A DNA stretch of 64,000 bases from Ottelia alismoides (taxonomy: Eukaryota; Streptophyta; Magnoliopsida; Alismatales; Hydrocharitaceae). How positions within the stretch are numbered: the stretch's first letter is position 1; each line of letters begins with the position of its first letter. This document shows, piece by piece, positions 45,932 to 57,500 of this stretch. The position numbers and the translations under genes are program-made. The stretch is from assembly GCA_037367405.1 (NCBI GenBank), contig JAZKJV010009788.1, positions 620,001 to 684,000 of the forward strand. The letters are read 5' to 3'. The notes under the pieces are model-generated. The model searched no databases, was not told the origin of the DNA, and saw nothing but the letters and a program-made list of their open reading frames with translations.

Positions 45932-45945
45932 AAAGTATAGGGGGA
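45932..45945 (+). other. Polypurine tract, element C copy 1
   Basis: AAAGTATAGGGGGA directly abuts LTR2. A perfect 8-bp TTTGCTAG/CTAGCAAA hairpin ends four bases upstream. This is the functional plus-strand primer position. Confidence 0.9.
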
Positions 45946-48900
45946 TGATGAAGCCACATTTCATCATCTTTATTCTATCATTTTGGCACCTAAAACCCTA
46001 GCAAATGCCTGTAAATAGCATTAAAACCATCATCTTAGCATCCATGCATGTGCATCTCAACACTGTATAAAATACTGTAATTAAGGCCAAAATTATAGAA
46101 TAAATAAAGAAAAGAAAAAGAATAAAATATTGTAGATATTTTATGACCCAAAACCCCCGAGACCTAGGCATCTTGATGAATAGGTCGACAAGGAATAAAG
46201 TAGGGGGAGATAAGGTCAGAAACACAGATAAAACACCTATACATTATATTCATTCTTTATTCATTTTGGGACCTATTTTTGGTTCCACTTTTTATACACC
46301 AAATAAAGAAACTCTGTACATGAAAGTTGTAGATAAATTAGTAAAGAAAAATACAAAATTGATTTCACAAAAAAATAATGTACAGATAAAAAGTTATGGT
46401 CTGAATAAGAATCCAGAATCCCAACTTCCCAGACCCGTATCTCACAACTGTCAACTCCAAATGCAGCATACTCACCTTTAATTGTATATAGAATAAAATA
46501 AACTATTTAGTGGTGGTGGTTTCGCATTTGGCGGAGCTACGGTTTGAAAGTTGACTTTTGGACCCACATTGTATACTTGTACATATTAAAATATTCAATT
46601 TATTCTTTATTATTTACTCATTTTTATACTTTTATAATGTTGTAAATAATACTTATAATAATTATGTACATTAAAAGAAGAATAAAAACCTAAATAAAAA
46701 CAAAAATAAAAATACTTGTATATGTTCAATACATAGATACATACCTATACTCATACCAATACAAAACATACTTATATTTTATACAAAATATATCAGAAAA
46801 TTAAAATAAAAATATACTTGTGTATATAAAAGTATTTTATAATCTTAGAAAATAATAAACAAAAATAAGTAAATTAAAAATACAAAATAAAAATAAAAGT
46901 ATTAAAATACATAGGTAATATACCTATATAAGGCTAAAAAGTAAACTTGTAAAAATATGTATCATGAAAATAAATAAAAATCATAATAAAATACTACGTA
47001 AAATAACAAATAATTTTCATTTTATAACTTTAATTTAATTCGACTTATTTCTATTTTTAAATGAAATAATAAAACATTTTTATTCTCTTTCTCCTGGTTG
47101 GTCCACGTGGACCAACCAGGAGCTTGCGACTGTTGACCGGCGGGTCAACAGTCTGTCTTCTTCCTCCCAGCCCGTAGCGCGCGTCGTTTTCCCCCTGTCT
47201 TCGCGCCTTTTTCGAGGGTGCGCCGCTCATCCTCTGCGGCCGCTTCCTTCACGAAACCTCTTCCTCGATCAATCACCTCCATCGCCGACTCCTCAGATCT
47301 CCCCAGATCTGCTCGATTCGCTCGTGATCTTCCCTCGAAGTCACGCACTCCACCATCTACTTAACCATACCCACCTCTTCCTCCCTCCGGTTGAACACCT
47401 TCGGTCCACCCTTCCTCGCTCCGCTCGTGCTCCAAGTCTTCCTGGAGGTGACAGCTTCAGCAGCATTCACTCAGCCAGAGCAGAGGAAGTCGGAGGCGTC
47501 TCCAGTACCTCCCCCAAACCAGGCGGTCGAGGTAACCTTCCCTCCGATTTATATCGTTGAGGATGCCATCTCCCCTGTTTATTTTGCTTTAGTTAGCTTA
47601 GGTTCAGTCTAAGGATCAAAAACCCCAAAAAAATCTCGAGTTTCCTCGCTTCAATCATCGATTCACCCATTTGGCCGGAACGCATCTCCGGCCGACCATC
47701 GTCCCGACACTCCACACACCCCCGCTTCCATCCAGAGGTCCAGGCAGTTTGCCCTGGACCTCCTAATCGTTTTTGCAGGTCAAAGTTCTTCGATTCGCGC
47801 CTGGAGGCAGTTTTGGAACCTCGCCGGAGCTCGCGAAGCCCCCCAGCTCCGCCGACCGCCAGCGAGTACCTCGGCCTTCGCCGAGGTGTTTTGAAGCCAC
47901 CAGGAGACAGAGACAGACCTCAGGAGGTCGCAGCCCCATTTTGAAGCTTCCAGATCGTCGGAGGCCCGAGAACGAGCTCGGGGAAGTTCGCCCTCGCCGG
48001 CGCTCTTCCCTGTTCTTCCTCCGAGCTTCCCCGCCGTCCGATTGGGGCACCCCTCCAGATCAACCAGGCACCGTCCGATCTCCATCTGCCTCAGCCGTCC
48101 GATCTTCATCGCAGCATCTAATCTGGACCACTGAATCGAAGCGGTATCGGCTGATCAGGAGCGTCCACGTGTTTAAGTGAAGCTACTTACGCCGTTGGAT
48201 CGCGCCCGGCGTGGGTATTTTGCACCCTCACCCCTGCGCCTCTTTGCATTTACATTTAGTATTTAAAGTTGCAGATGTAGTTTAAAAACTTCGGGACTTA
48301 TTGCATGTCTACCCTCAGTGTTTTGTAATATTACAGGGATACCCCTGCCAGGTCACGTGTGCTCACGCACGTGTCTTGGCAATTTTGCAGGGAACCACCT
48401 CCGGGTTTGAACATTTATCTTCAGTACCTTAAATTCCATATTTAGTATAATATTTCTTGGACATCTTGCATACTGAACCCCCTAGCTTCTGATATTTGCA
48501 AAAATACCCTTCCCAGGCGCGTGCAAGTCACGCGCCCTGGTGGGTTAATTGCTCAAACCCCCTTGCGGGTTTTGGTATTTAGACTTGATCCATTAAATGC
48601 AAAATACTGTTATATAATTTGTGGAAACTTTGCATATTTGCCCCTGGATGTTATGATATTTACACTTATACCCCTGCCAGGCCTTATTAATATTTGGAAG
48701 CTTGTTCTAATTATTTAAAATACCTTTTAGCCTCCTAAAAATCCACAAAAATAGGATTAAGTCCCTGTTGCATTATAGATTCACACTACATTTTTGCATT
48801 GCATATTTATTGCATTTTCATATTTATTAAAAATAAAAAACATGCATTTATTTCCCTGTTTGCATTAGAAAACCCATAAAAAAATATAAATATATTTTGA

Positions 48901-49777
48901 AAAATTCCAAAAAAATCACGTAGTGTCTATTTTATTATCTTTTAGTGTCAGTCCAAAAATCAGTAAAAACTTCAAAAGAAAAACACTAAAAAAAAATTAA
49001 AAACTCTTAAAAACTTCAAAAAATTATAAAAAAATAGCAGAAAAACCCAAAAAGTACAAACTCAGCTTCTGTTTCTTCCTTATTTTGTTACTTTTATTTG
49101 AAAAATAGTGTGAAACATTTTTGCTACTGGTTGCTAATTTTAAATTGCATTTTCGTCACAGCCAGCCTGATTTCTACTGTTTTGCTTTATTTTAATATTT
49201 GAAAATCCCAAAAACATCTTGAAAAATCCCCAACAATCATAAAAACAGTAAAAAACCTTAAAAATACCAAAAACATTTATTTTCTGAATTTTGGAGCATT
49301 TTTGTGCATTTTTATAAATATTCTACCTTGCCTTTTACTATATTGCATTTACTTTCCAATATTGAAAAAGAAAATAAAAAAATATAAAATATAAAATCTA
49401 AAAATCAGAAAATCAAAAAGCAAAATACAAAATTAAAAATTAAATAAAAAAATTAAAAAATTAAAAATTAAAAACCCACAAAAATTGTAGTTGCTTGCTT
49501 GCTTAGTGTAGACACTTTACACACACATTCACTTGAGCACAATTTTTGAATTACCCTGTTTGCTCCCTGTGTTCGAACTCTCTACGTACTTGCATCTATA
49601 CATCTTTTATGTAGAGTTAAAAATAAATTTTAACTCCACATTGTTTCTAATTTATTGATCTTAGTGTGGGTTAATTGTTGATCAAATACGGATTTCATTT
49701 GAGAGTCGCAACAGCGACGGTTATCTCCGCCTTGTGTGAGATACCAATTTAGACCCTCGTGAGATCCGCGCTTATCA
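45946..49777 (+). repeat. Element C LTR2, shared by both tandem copies (3832 bp)
   Basis: Has the same ends and length as LTR1. It agrees with LTR3 against LTR1 at five sites and has a private T at 47368. It serves as 3' LTR of copy 1 and 5' LTR of copy 2; a PBS follows at 49780. It holds the same palindromes as LTR1 (47091-47122, 47128-47153). Confidence 0.95.
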
Positions 49778-49779
49778 AA

Positions 49780-49797
49780 TGGCGCCGTTGCCGGGGA
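49780..49797 (+). other. Primer-binding site, element C copy 2
   Basis: Identical to the copy 1 site (TGGCGCCGTTGCCGGGGA), two bases after LTR2. Confidence 0.93.
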
Positions 49798-51555
49798 GCA
49801 ACAGCGAGTAGTTTATTTCTTTAGTGATTGTGTGTTGATTGTTTACCATAGCTGCATTTACCTCTCTTACACTCTTAGTATATTTTGATTGAGCTTTCTG
49901 ACCATTCTCTTTTCTTGTCTTCTTGCGAGGGACCGCGGAGCAAGGCGGATCGCCTAGGTGACCCGAAGCAACCTTGGGACGCGGAGCCGGCTATTCTTTA
50001 GCCAAGCCGGCAGTAGAGAGCAGGAGGAGTGAGATTGAGTGGTAGTCTAGCTTGCATTTATTTTTGTGAGAGAGAGAGACTATTAAATTGTAATAATACA
50101 GGTACCTTGGACACTTGAACATTCGGGCCTAATTTCCGGGTGTTTGTTCACTCGGGGGCTCACCGCAGTTTTGCCGCGTTTTCATCGCTGTCATTTTCCG
50201 GTTTTGTGTTTATTTTTCATTTTCTTTTGTGGATTGAGCTCCTAGATCTAGGTCCTGCTTGACTCGAGTAGAATAGGTCCAAACACTTAATTATCTCTGC
50301 ATGCTCCTATAGTCACGTTTTGGACTTAGACTAATTAAACAGTTAGCGAGTAGCTTCCAAATCCACGCGCCGCGAGCTCACACCCGAACAAGCGCTTTCT
50401 CCTACTCCAAATGTGTTGGGCAGAGGAGGGGTGAGCCAAGACCGGACACTCGGATTAGAAGTTATTAGCTAACTTGTGGTTCTTCACGCTAGCAGTTGCC
50501 TAATCTAGGACGATTTCCGTGTGCATACAGGCATGTAGTTTAGGTTTATAAATTTCTGCTTTGCATCCCGCATGGAGAGAGCTGGGAGTCACTGTAAGTC
50601 TTCTTACTTTGCACGCATCATTTAGGCACAAAGGTGAGATCTCCATCTTTGTGTCGACTTGCACGGCTTTTCTGACTCTTTTCTCCCTCTGTTTTTGGAC
50701 AAAGTAGGATAAAGGAAAAAAATACAAAAACGTTAGGCGCTTGTTTGAATTTACTCAAAAGAAGCGATAACACCAAAAAAATTAAAAAAGGGACTGTTGA
50801 AGAAAACTTGACCAAAATAAAAAAGGTAATTGGATTCATTGCTTGGGGTGAGTAATACCCTCACTTGTATTCAGGTTGCATGGGAAGGTCTCCTTCCAAG
50901 TGAGGTGAGCGCTTCGTAAGGATTAGAGCCAAAAACCCAGCTTGTGGCTGCCTTGTGTATCGCCTGGATTACCGAAGTATTGGCGCTTCTATCGTACGTA
51001 GTCGAGTAGGGCTTGGTCACCATTGGTGACTCACTACTGTGTGAGCATCGACCTCGTCCGAAGTATCGAGCATAGGCCACGCCTTCACGGGGGTGTCTGT
51101 CTCACCGGCTGCGTCCGAGTAGGTTCTTGCACGCTCACGGGTGATTCCGTTGCGAGCGAGATCCGAAGTATCGGTTTCGCCTATTGGCTTCCTCTCTTAT
51201 TCTTTGGCTGAGTAGGGATCCAGGAAGGATTACAAGGACCTCAACTGCACAAGCTACAGGTTACACAGGAGGAGGACAAGTACGGGATACTTTTCCGGCA
51301 GTACTCTCTCTCCTATAGGCGTAGCGTTCTAAGGACTCGTTCAAAGATAAATCTCTGAATCAAGTTAAAATCGAAAAGATAAAAGCCGAACCTTCACGGC
51401 TTCATGTGTTGAGTTGGTGAACTTACCCTTGCTTTGTGTTTGATTGCTAGATTTGTTTAGGTCAAGATCAAAAACACAGCACAATTGTGCGCAATTTTGT
51501 TGCATCTTACTCTTCTTCTTCTCTTGCCTTTCCTCTACTCTTCTTAATAATCAAG
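49798..51555 (+). other. Element C copy 2 leader
   Basis: Matches 34932-36689 with four substitutions noticed (for example 50462 and 50519). It keeps the CACT|GTAAGT donor-like site (50594-50599) and the block CATGTGTTGAGTTGGTGAA (51403-51421). Confidence 0.7.
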
Positions 51556-54500
51556 ATGATGGGACGGAGATCTCTTAGGCCGACCCTGTCGGCACCGCTA
51601 TCCCGCACTCCTCCTTATTCATCTAGGACTACCTCGGAGAGTCCGCTCTCCGAGCCTGAGTATACATCCGCCCTGTTCCCCCTCGACCACTCTTCCCATT
51701 CTCCCTCTCTCAGTCCAATTATTTCAGATTTCAGTGCATCACAGAGTTCAGATCATTCTACAGCACCTGAGATGGCCTCTTTTGCTTTTACAGAAGATCC
51801 AGTCATGTCGGACAGAGGCGAGCATGAAGATGATCATGAGCACCCTCCATTCGTATTTGATCAGGCAGCCATCAACAATTCGTTGTTAGCATCCCTGGAA
51901 ACCATGCAGAGACAGATCCGAGACCAGGGAACATTTATGGGTGATCTCATGCGAGAGATAGCGCAGATGAGAGAAGACCGTGCTGGCGGAGAAGGTGGAG
52001 GAGGAGGAGGACCCGATGTAGGAGGAGACAATCCAGGCGGCGAGAGACCGCCACAGACCATCATGAGGGAATTGCATAACCCAGCTTCATCCCTCACTCA
52101 CCGATGGATTCGACTCCCACCTATCCATGGAGACTTCGAGCTTCGGCACAACACAATTCAGATGCTACCCAAGTTCCATGGGTTGCCGACCGAAGAGCCG
52201 CACCTCCACCTCCAAGAATTCGAGATGATTTGCAGCACCATCCATGATCGGTTGATAACCGAGGACACAATCAAGATGATCGCCTTTCCATTCTCTTTGG
52301 TTGACAGAGCCGCCTATTGGCTCAAACATCTTGGGCGTTTCGTCGACACATGGGCAGATCTCCGGGCCGCATTCCTGAAGAAGTACTATCCTCTCGGCCG
52401 GACCAACGCAGCTCGAGCCATGATCAGCAACTTCGTCATGATCCCAAATGAACAGTTCCATGAAGCCTGGGATCGATTCAGAGAGCTCATCGACCGGTGT
52501 CCCCACCACGACATCTCCAAGCCCAATCTCGTTCAGAGTTTCTTTTGCGGGCTGACACCGGAGCTGCAGGGGCTAGTGAACGCCTCTTGCGGTGGGTCTT
52601 ATTTCTCCAAGGGAGAGGACGACGTCTGGGCCGTCTACGAAGGCATGGCAGAAAACTCCACAGTGATGACCCAGGCCCGAGTCTATACACAGCAGAAGCC
52701 CCCGCAAGGAGCGGGATCATTTCAGAGGATCGCTCGCATCGATGCCGGTCCCAACACAGTGTCGGTAGCCGCAGCCCAAGCCGAATCAGCCGCAGCCGAT
52801 ATGGGCATCATCAGTGAAAATCTGGACCGCATGGAGATCCTTGAGAAGAAACAAAATCAAGGCATGGCCCAGATGGACCAGATTGCCAAAACCATGAGTG
52901 ACCTAAAAACCCAAATGCTGTGCATTCAGGAGGCCCAATCGCACTCCCAACAGCCTCCTAGGTCACAGGTTGCATCCCGCGGCAGCAACTCCAACCAGGC
53001 CTCTACCTTATACCGTCAGGTAAACCATATCCAGGCAGAGCCGGTTCCCTTGCTGCAGTACCATCCAGAGCAACCGCCATCTTCGGACACGCAGATGGTG
53101 GTCTATCAGCCGGAGCAACCACTGGCAGTTCTACCTCCACCTTCCTTTGAGCAGGAACCATTGATGGAAGTCAATGGGATTTGGTACGACCGGTACCCTC
53201 AGCCCGCAATTCGTCGGGATCACCCCGGATTCCGTTGGGGCAATGGTGGATCCTCTTCCCAACAGCAGAACCCTGCCCAAGGATACCAGAACAGCCAGCC
53301 ACAACAGCAACACCAGCAGCCCCAGTATGCCCAACCGCAGCAATATCACAGTGGTCCTCGTCCCAACTATCAGGGACAGCAGTGGAGGCAGCGCGAGCAG
53401 CCTCAGCGTTTTCAGAACCAGCCTCCCCAGTACCAGCAGCAGCAGCCTCGTTTCCAACAGGGAAACTCATCCGGTTCTCAGCACCACTCCTTTGAGAACC
53501 CCGCTCTTGATGATCTTGCCCGCTTGCTTTCTGAACAGCAAGCCTCCTTCAGGCAAGAAATGGATGAATTCCGGCAGGAAATGAGGGAGATAATCAAAGG
53601 CAAAGCCGCCATACCAGCTCAGATCGAACCAAACCCTAATAATTTCAAAAGAAAGCCTGAGCAGGTAGAGTTTACAGAGGATACCCTTCCTAGTGACTAT
53701 GAGAATGACATGACATATTTCTATTATGATGCTGATTTTGTTACTACTAGGAGCGGTAGGATACCCGCCGGTGGCGTCTCTTCTGAGCGACAACCGGATG
53801 CAGAACCAGGAGCGCCAGAAGAGCAGAGAAGCGGTGCTGATGCCGCTCATGATGATGTTGACGGCGGTGCTGATGCCGTTGTGATACCAGATGAAGACGG
53901 TGGTGCTGATGCCACCATTTTTGATGCAGAACATGAAAGCGGTGCTGATGCCGCAGAGACAGGTGCCAGTGGTGGTACTGAGGCCACCACATCTCCTTTT
54001 GTTGAAACTCCAGCTGTGGTGTCACCACGTTTTGTATCTTTGGACTGTGATCAAAACAAAAACAACAAAAATATGAATAAAGAAAAGGTTTCTGTTCAAA
54101 TTACGGATCCATATGTATTGAATGATGATGTTGGTATGGATTCCCCTTCTTCACAGGCACAGGAACCTATTTCTAGTCCTCCATCTGAGGAGGCCCCTAC
54201 TATCCCCTTCCCAGAGGCACTTCGCCGGGCGAAGGGGAATAAAAAAGAAAATCCAAAAAAGAACCAGGAGTTAGAGTTCGGCAATCAGATGATTGACAGA
54301 TTCCACATTCAGCTGACTCTACGTGAAGCTTTTGAGCATATCCCTTTCTTCAAAAAGAATCTGAGAGAGACAACCACTGTCAGAAGAAAGCGGAGGCACA
54401 GAGATCAGATCCATATGCTCACACATGACACTTGTTGCACCATTCAGAACAAGTTGCCAGCCAAGAGACCAGATGCAGGAGCTCCCTATGTCAGATGCGA

Positions 54501-57500
54501 GATTCAAGAGCAGCAATTTGATCGTACTCTATTAGACAGCGGCTCTTCAATTAACCTCCTTCCGGCAGCCTTACTCAAGCAATTTGAGTTCGGCACTCTT
54601 CATCGAAGCAGAACAGTCCTTCAGTTTGCTGATAGGTCGATAAAGAGGCCGAAGGGGTTGTTGAAAGACGTGGTCGTTACCATTCAGGGCCTGAAATTCC
54701 CCGTGGACTTCGTTGTGTTGGACATGGAGATCCCTGAGTCGGTAACCGATGCCCCCATCATACTCGGACGCCCATTCTTGGCCACAGCCAAGGCGGTGAC
54801 CGACCATGATTGCGGGAAGGTATGTTTTCGCGTAGAGGGCGAGACCATACAAATAGAGACGATCGAGGAGACCAGAGCCAGAGAGTTAGAATGCTCCGAG
54901 CAGTCCAGCGAAGCTGCGCAGATGACAGAGGAAGAGCTAGACGTCCACCAGGTTCGTGATTTTGAAATGACTGATGATGAATCTAACTGGAAAGACCCTG
55001 TAGCACCGACTCTCGCCTTGCCTACTGAATCATTGTACCTCAAGCTCATGGCAATCGAAAGTCGGGAGAGCACATTCCTGGATACGGATACACCTGAGGC
55101 TGACAGCATCGCGACGAGTGGTGCCGATGATTTCAATTCCTGTTCTTCTATTTCTGATCCCTCGTATTCAGACATTGATTGGGCCTATTTTGATGATCCG
55201 TTGTCTTGTCTGATTCATTCTGAACCAGCAACCATGACAGAGTGCGAGCCCGTACAATACATTGATAATTCAGTCAGCCGCCTTTCGTCAGAAATTCATG
55301 TCGAGCGAGAGTTCTCTCATGCAGACCTTGTGGCATTCACACAGACATATCAGAAGCCAGATCTGCCACCTCCCAGTTGTCCTGAAAGAAAACCTCTGCC
55401 GCAATCAATGAAGTATAGATTCCTTGCGGGTGAGCCTGAAATGCACCCAGTCATTATCTCAGCAGATTTGACTGGAGAACAAGAATCTCGTCTGATGGAG
55501 GTTCTTGAAAGAAACTGCAAGGCAATCGGTTGGAATATAGCTGACCTCAAGGGGCTGAGCCCGAAGCTGTGCTCCCACCACATCTATCTCGAGGATGGCG
55601 CTAAGCCATCGCGCGAATTCCAGCGACGGCTGAACCCGAATCTTCGAGAGGTTGTCATGAAAGAAATCTCAAAGTGGTGGAGTGTTGATTTCATCTATCC
55701 CATCTCCGACTCAAAATGGGTAAGTCCGTTACACGTGGTGCCCAAGAAGACGGGTATCACAACAGTTGTCAACGAGTTCGGAGAGGAGGTCGCTACCAGA
55801 GTACCAACTTCTTGGAGGGTCTGTGTGGACTACAGACGATTAAATGAGGCCACCAAGAAGGATCACTTCCCGCTGCCCTTCCTTGATCAGATTATCGAGC
55901 GGTTAGCCGGGAAGAGCCATTACTGTTTTCTTGATGGGTACTCTGGATATAATCAAGTGGCCATTGCGCCCGAAGACCAAGAGAAAACGACCTTCACCTG
56001 TCCGTTTGGGACATATGCTTTCAGACGGATGCCCTTTGGTCTATGTAACGCTCCAGCGACATTCCAAAGGTGCATGTTGTCCATCTTCTCGGACATGGTG
56101 GGTACCTGTTTAGAGGTCTTCATGGATGACTTCTCGGTCTATGGCGACGGGTTTGATGCCTGTCTTGACTGCCTAGACCGTGTGCTGAAGCGCTGCATAG
56201 AGGTCAATCTTGTATTATCCTGGGAGAAGAGTCATTTCATGATGACTCAAGGGACGGTCCTTGGGCATATCGTCTCCAACAGAGGCATGGAGGTCGATCC
56301 TGCCAAGGTGGATATCATCAGAAAACTCAATCCGCCGTCCAATTTGCGTCAGTTACGGTCTTTTCTGGGGCATGTCGGTTTCTACCGACGGTTTATTCAG
56401 GACTTCAGTCGAATTGCCCGACCGTTGACTGACTTGCTAACCAAAGACACCGAGTTTATTGTCAATGATAAGTGTCTTGAATCATTTGAGACTCTCAAGA
56501 ATATGGTTGTCTCAGCTCCTGTCCTTCAGCCACCCGATTGGTCTCTTCCATTCGAGATCATGACGGATGCTTCAGATTTTGCCGTTGGGGCTGTTCTTGG
56601 ACAGAGGAGGGATGGTTTACCCTTTGCCATTCACTACGCCAGCCGGACCTTAGATGCCGCTCAAAGGAATTACACTGTGACTGAAAAAGAAATGCTGGCC
56701 GTAGTCTTCGCTCTTGATAAGTATCGATCTTACATTCTCGGATCTAGAGTAACTGTGTACACCGATCATACCGCCATCCGGTACTTAATGGCCAAGAAGG
56801 ATGCCAAAGCACGCCTTACCAGATGGATCCTCCTACTCCAGGAATTTGATATTGAAATTAAGGACAAGCCTGGAGTCAAGAATGTGGTGGCGGATCATCT
56901 CTCCAGATTGGAGGATCTTGAGGAATCTGAGCCCAGCGCACCTATATCAGAGACGTTTCCAGATGAGGCGATCTTGGCTGTCACCTCACTCCCGTGGTAT
57001 GCTGACTTTGTAAACTATCTTGTTGCCAAGACAGTCCCTCAAGGTTGGCCCAGGCAGAAACTTGAGACCTTCCTAGCTAAGGCCAAGTTTTATCATTGGG
57101 AGGATCCCATCCTTTATCATGAAGGAGGGGATAGTATCTGGAGGAGGTGCATTCCTCAGGAAGAGCAGCATAGCGTCCTCACATACTGCCACAAGCTTGA
57201 GGCAGGAGGACATCATTCTGGAAAAAGGACAGCACAAAAGGTGCTTCAATCCGGCCTATGGTGGCCTACTCTCTTCAAGGATTCTGATGAGTTCGTGAAG
57301 GGATGTACTGACTGTCAGAAAATGGGAACCTGCGGACAGAGAGACATGATGCCCATGCAACCCATTCACTTCTGTGAGGTTTTTGATGCATGGGGGATTG
57401 ATTTCATGGGCCCATTTCCTAAGAGTCAGGGATTCGAGCATATTTTGCTCGCTGTAGATTATGTCAGTCGATGGGTTGAGGCCATCCCCGCCCGAGCCGC

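Larger units (their letters stand above)
31080..49777 (+). mobile_element. Element C, copy 1: Athila-type LTR retrotransposon (18.7 kb)
   Basis: LTR1 31080-34911, PBS 34914-34931, leader, Gag-Pol with two premature stops, 3' noncoding region with hairpin/PPT units, PPT 45932-45945, LTR2 45946-49777. It is inserted in LTR D. The left 5-bp target sequence would be CGGAG (31075-31079), whose partner lies beyond the window. LTR2 is shared with copy 2, so the two copies are a tandem array rather than two independent insertions. Confidence 0.95.

Noticed and set aside
45946..49777. The tandem array as a simple assembly duplication
   Set aside because: Copies carry private substitutions and different A-run lengths, and the middle LTR has its own variant at 47368. 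Haplotype mis-joining is still possible and is named as a test.
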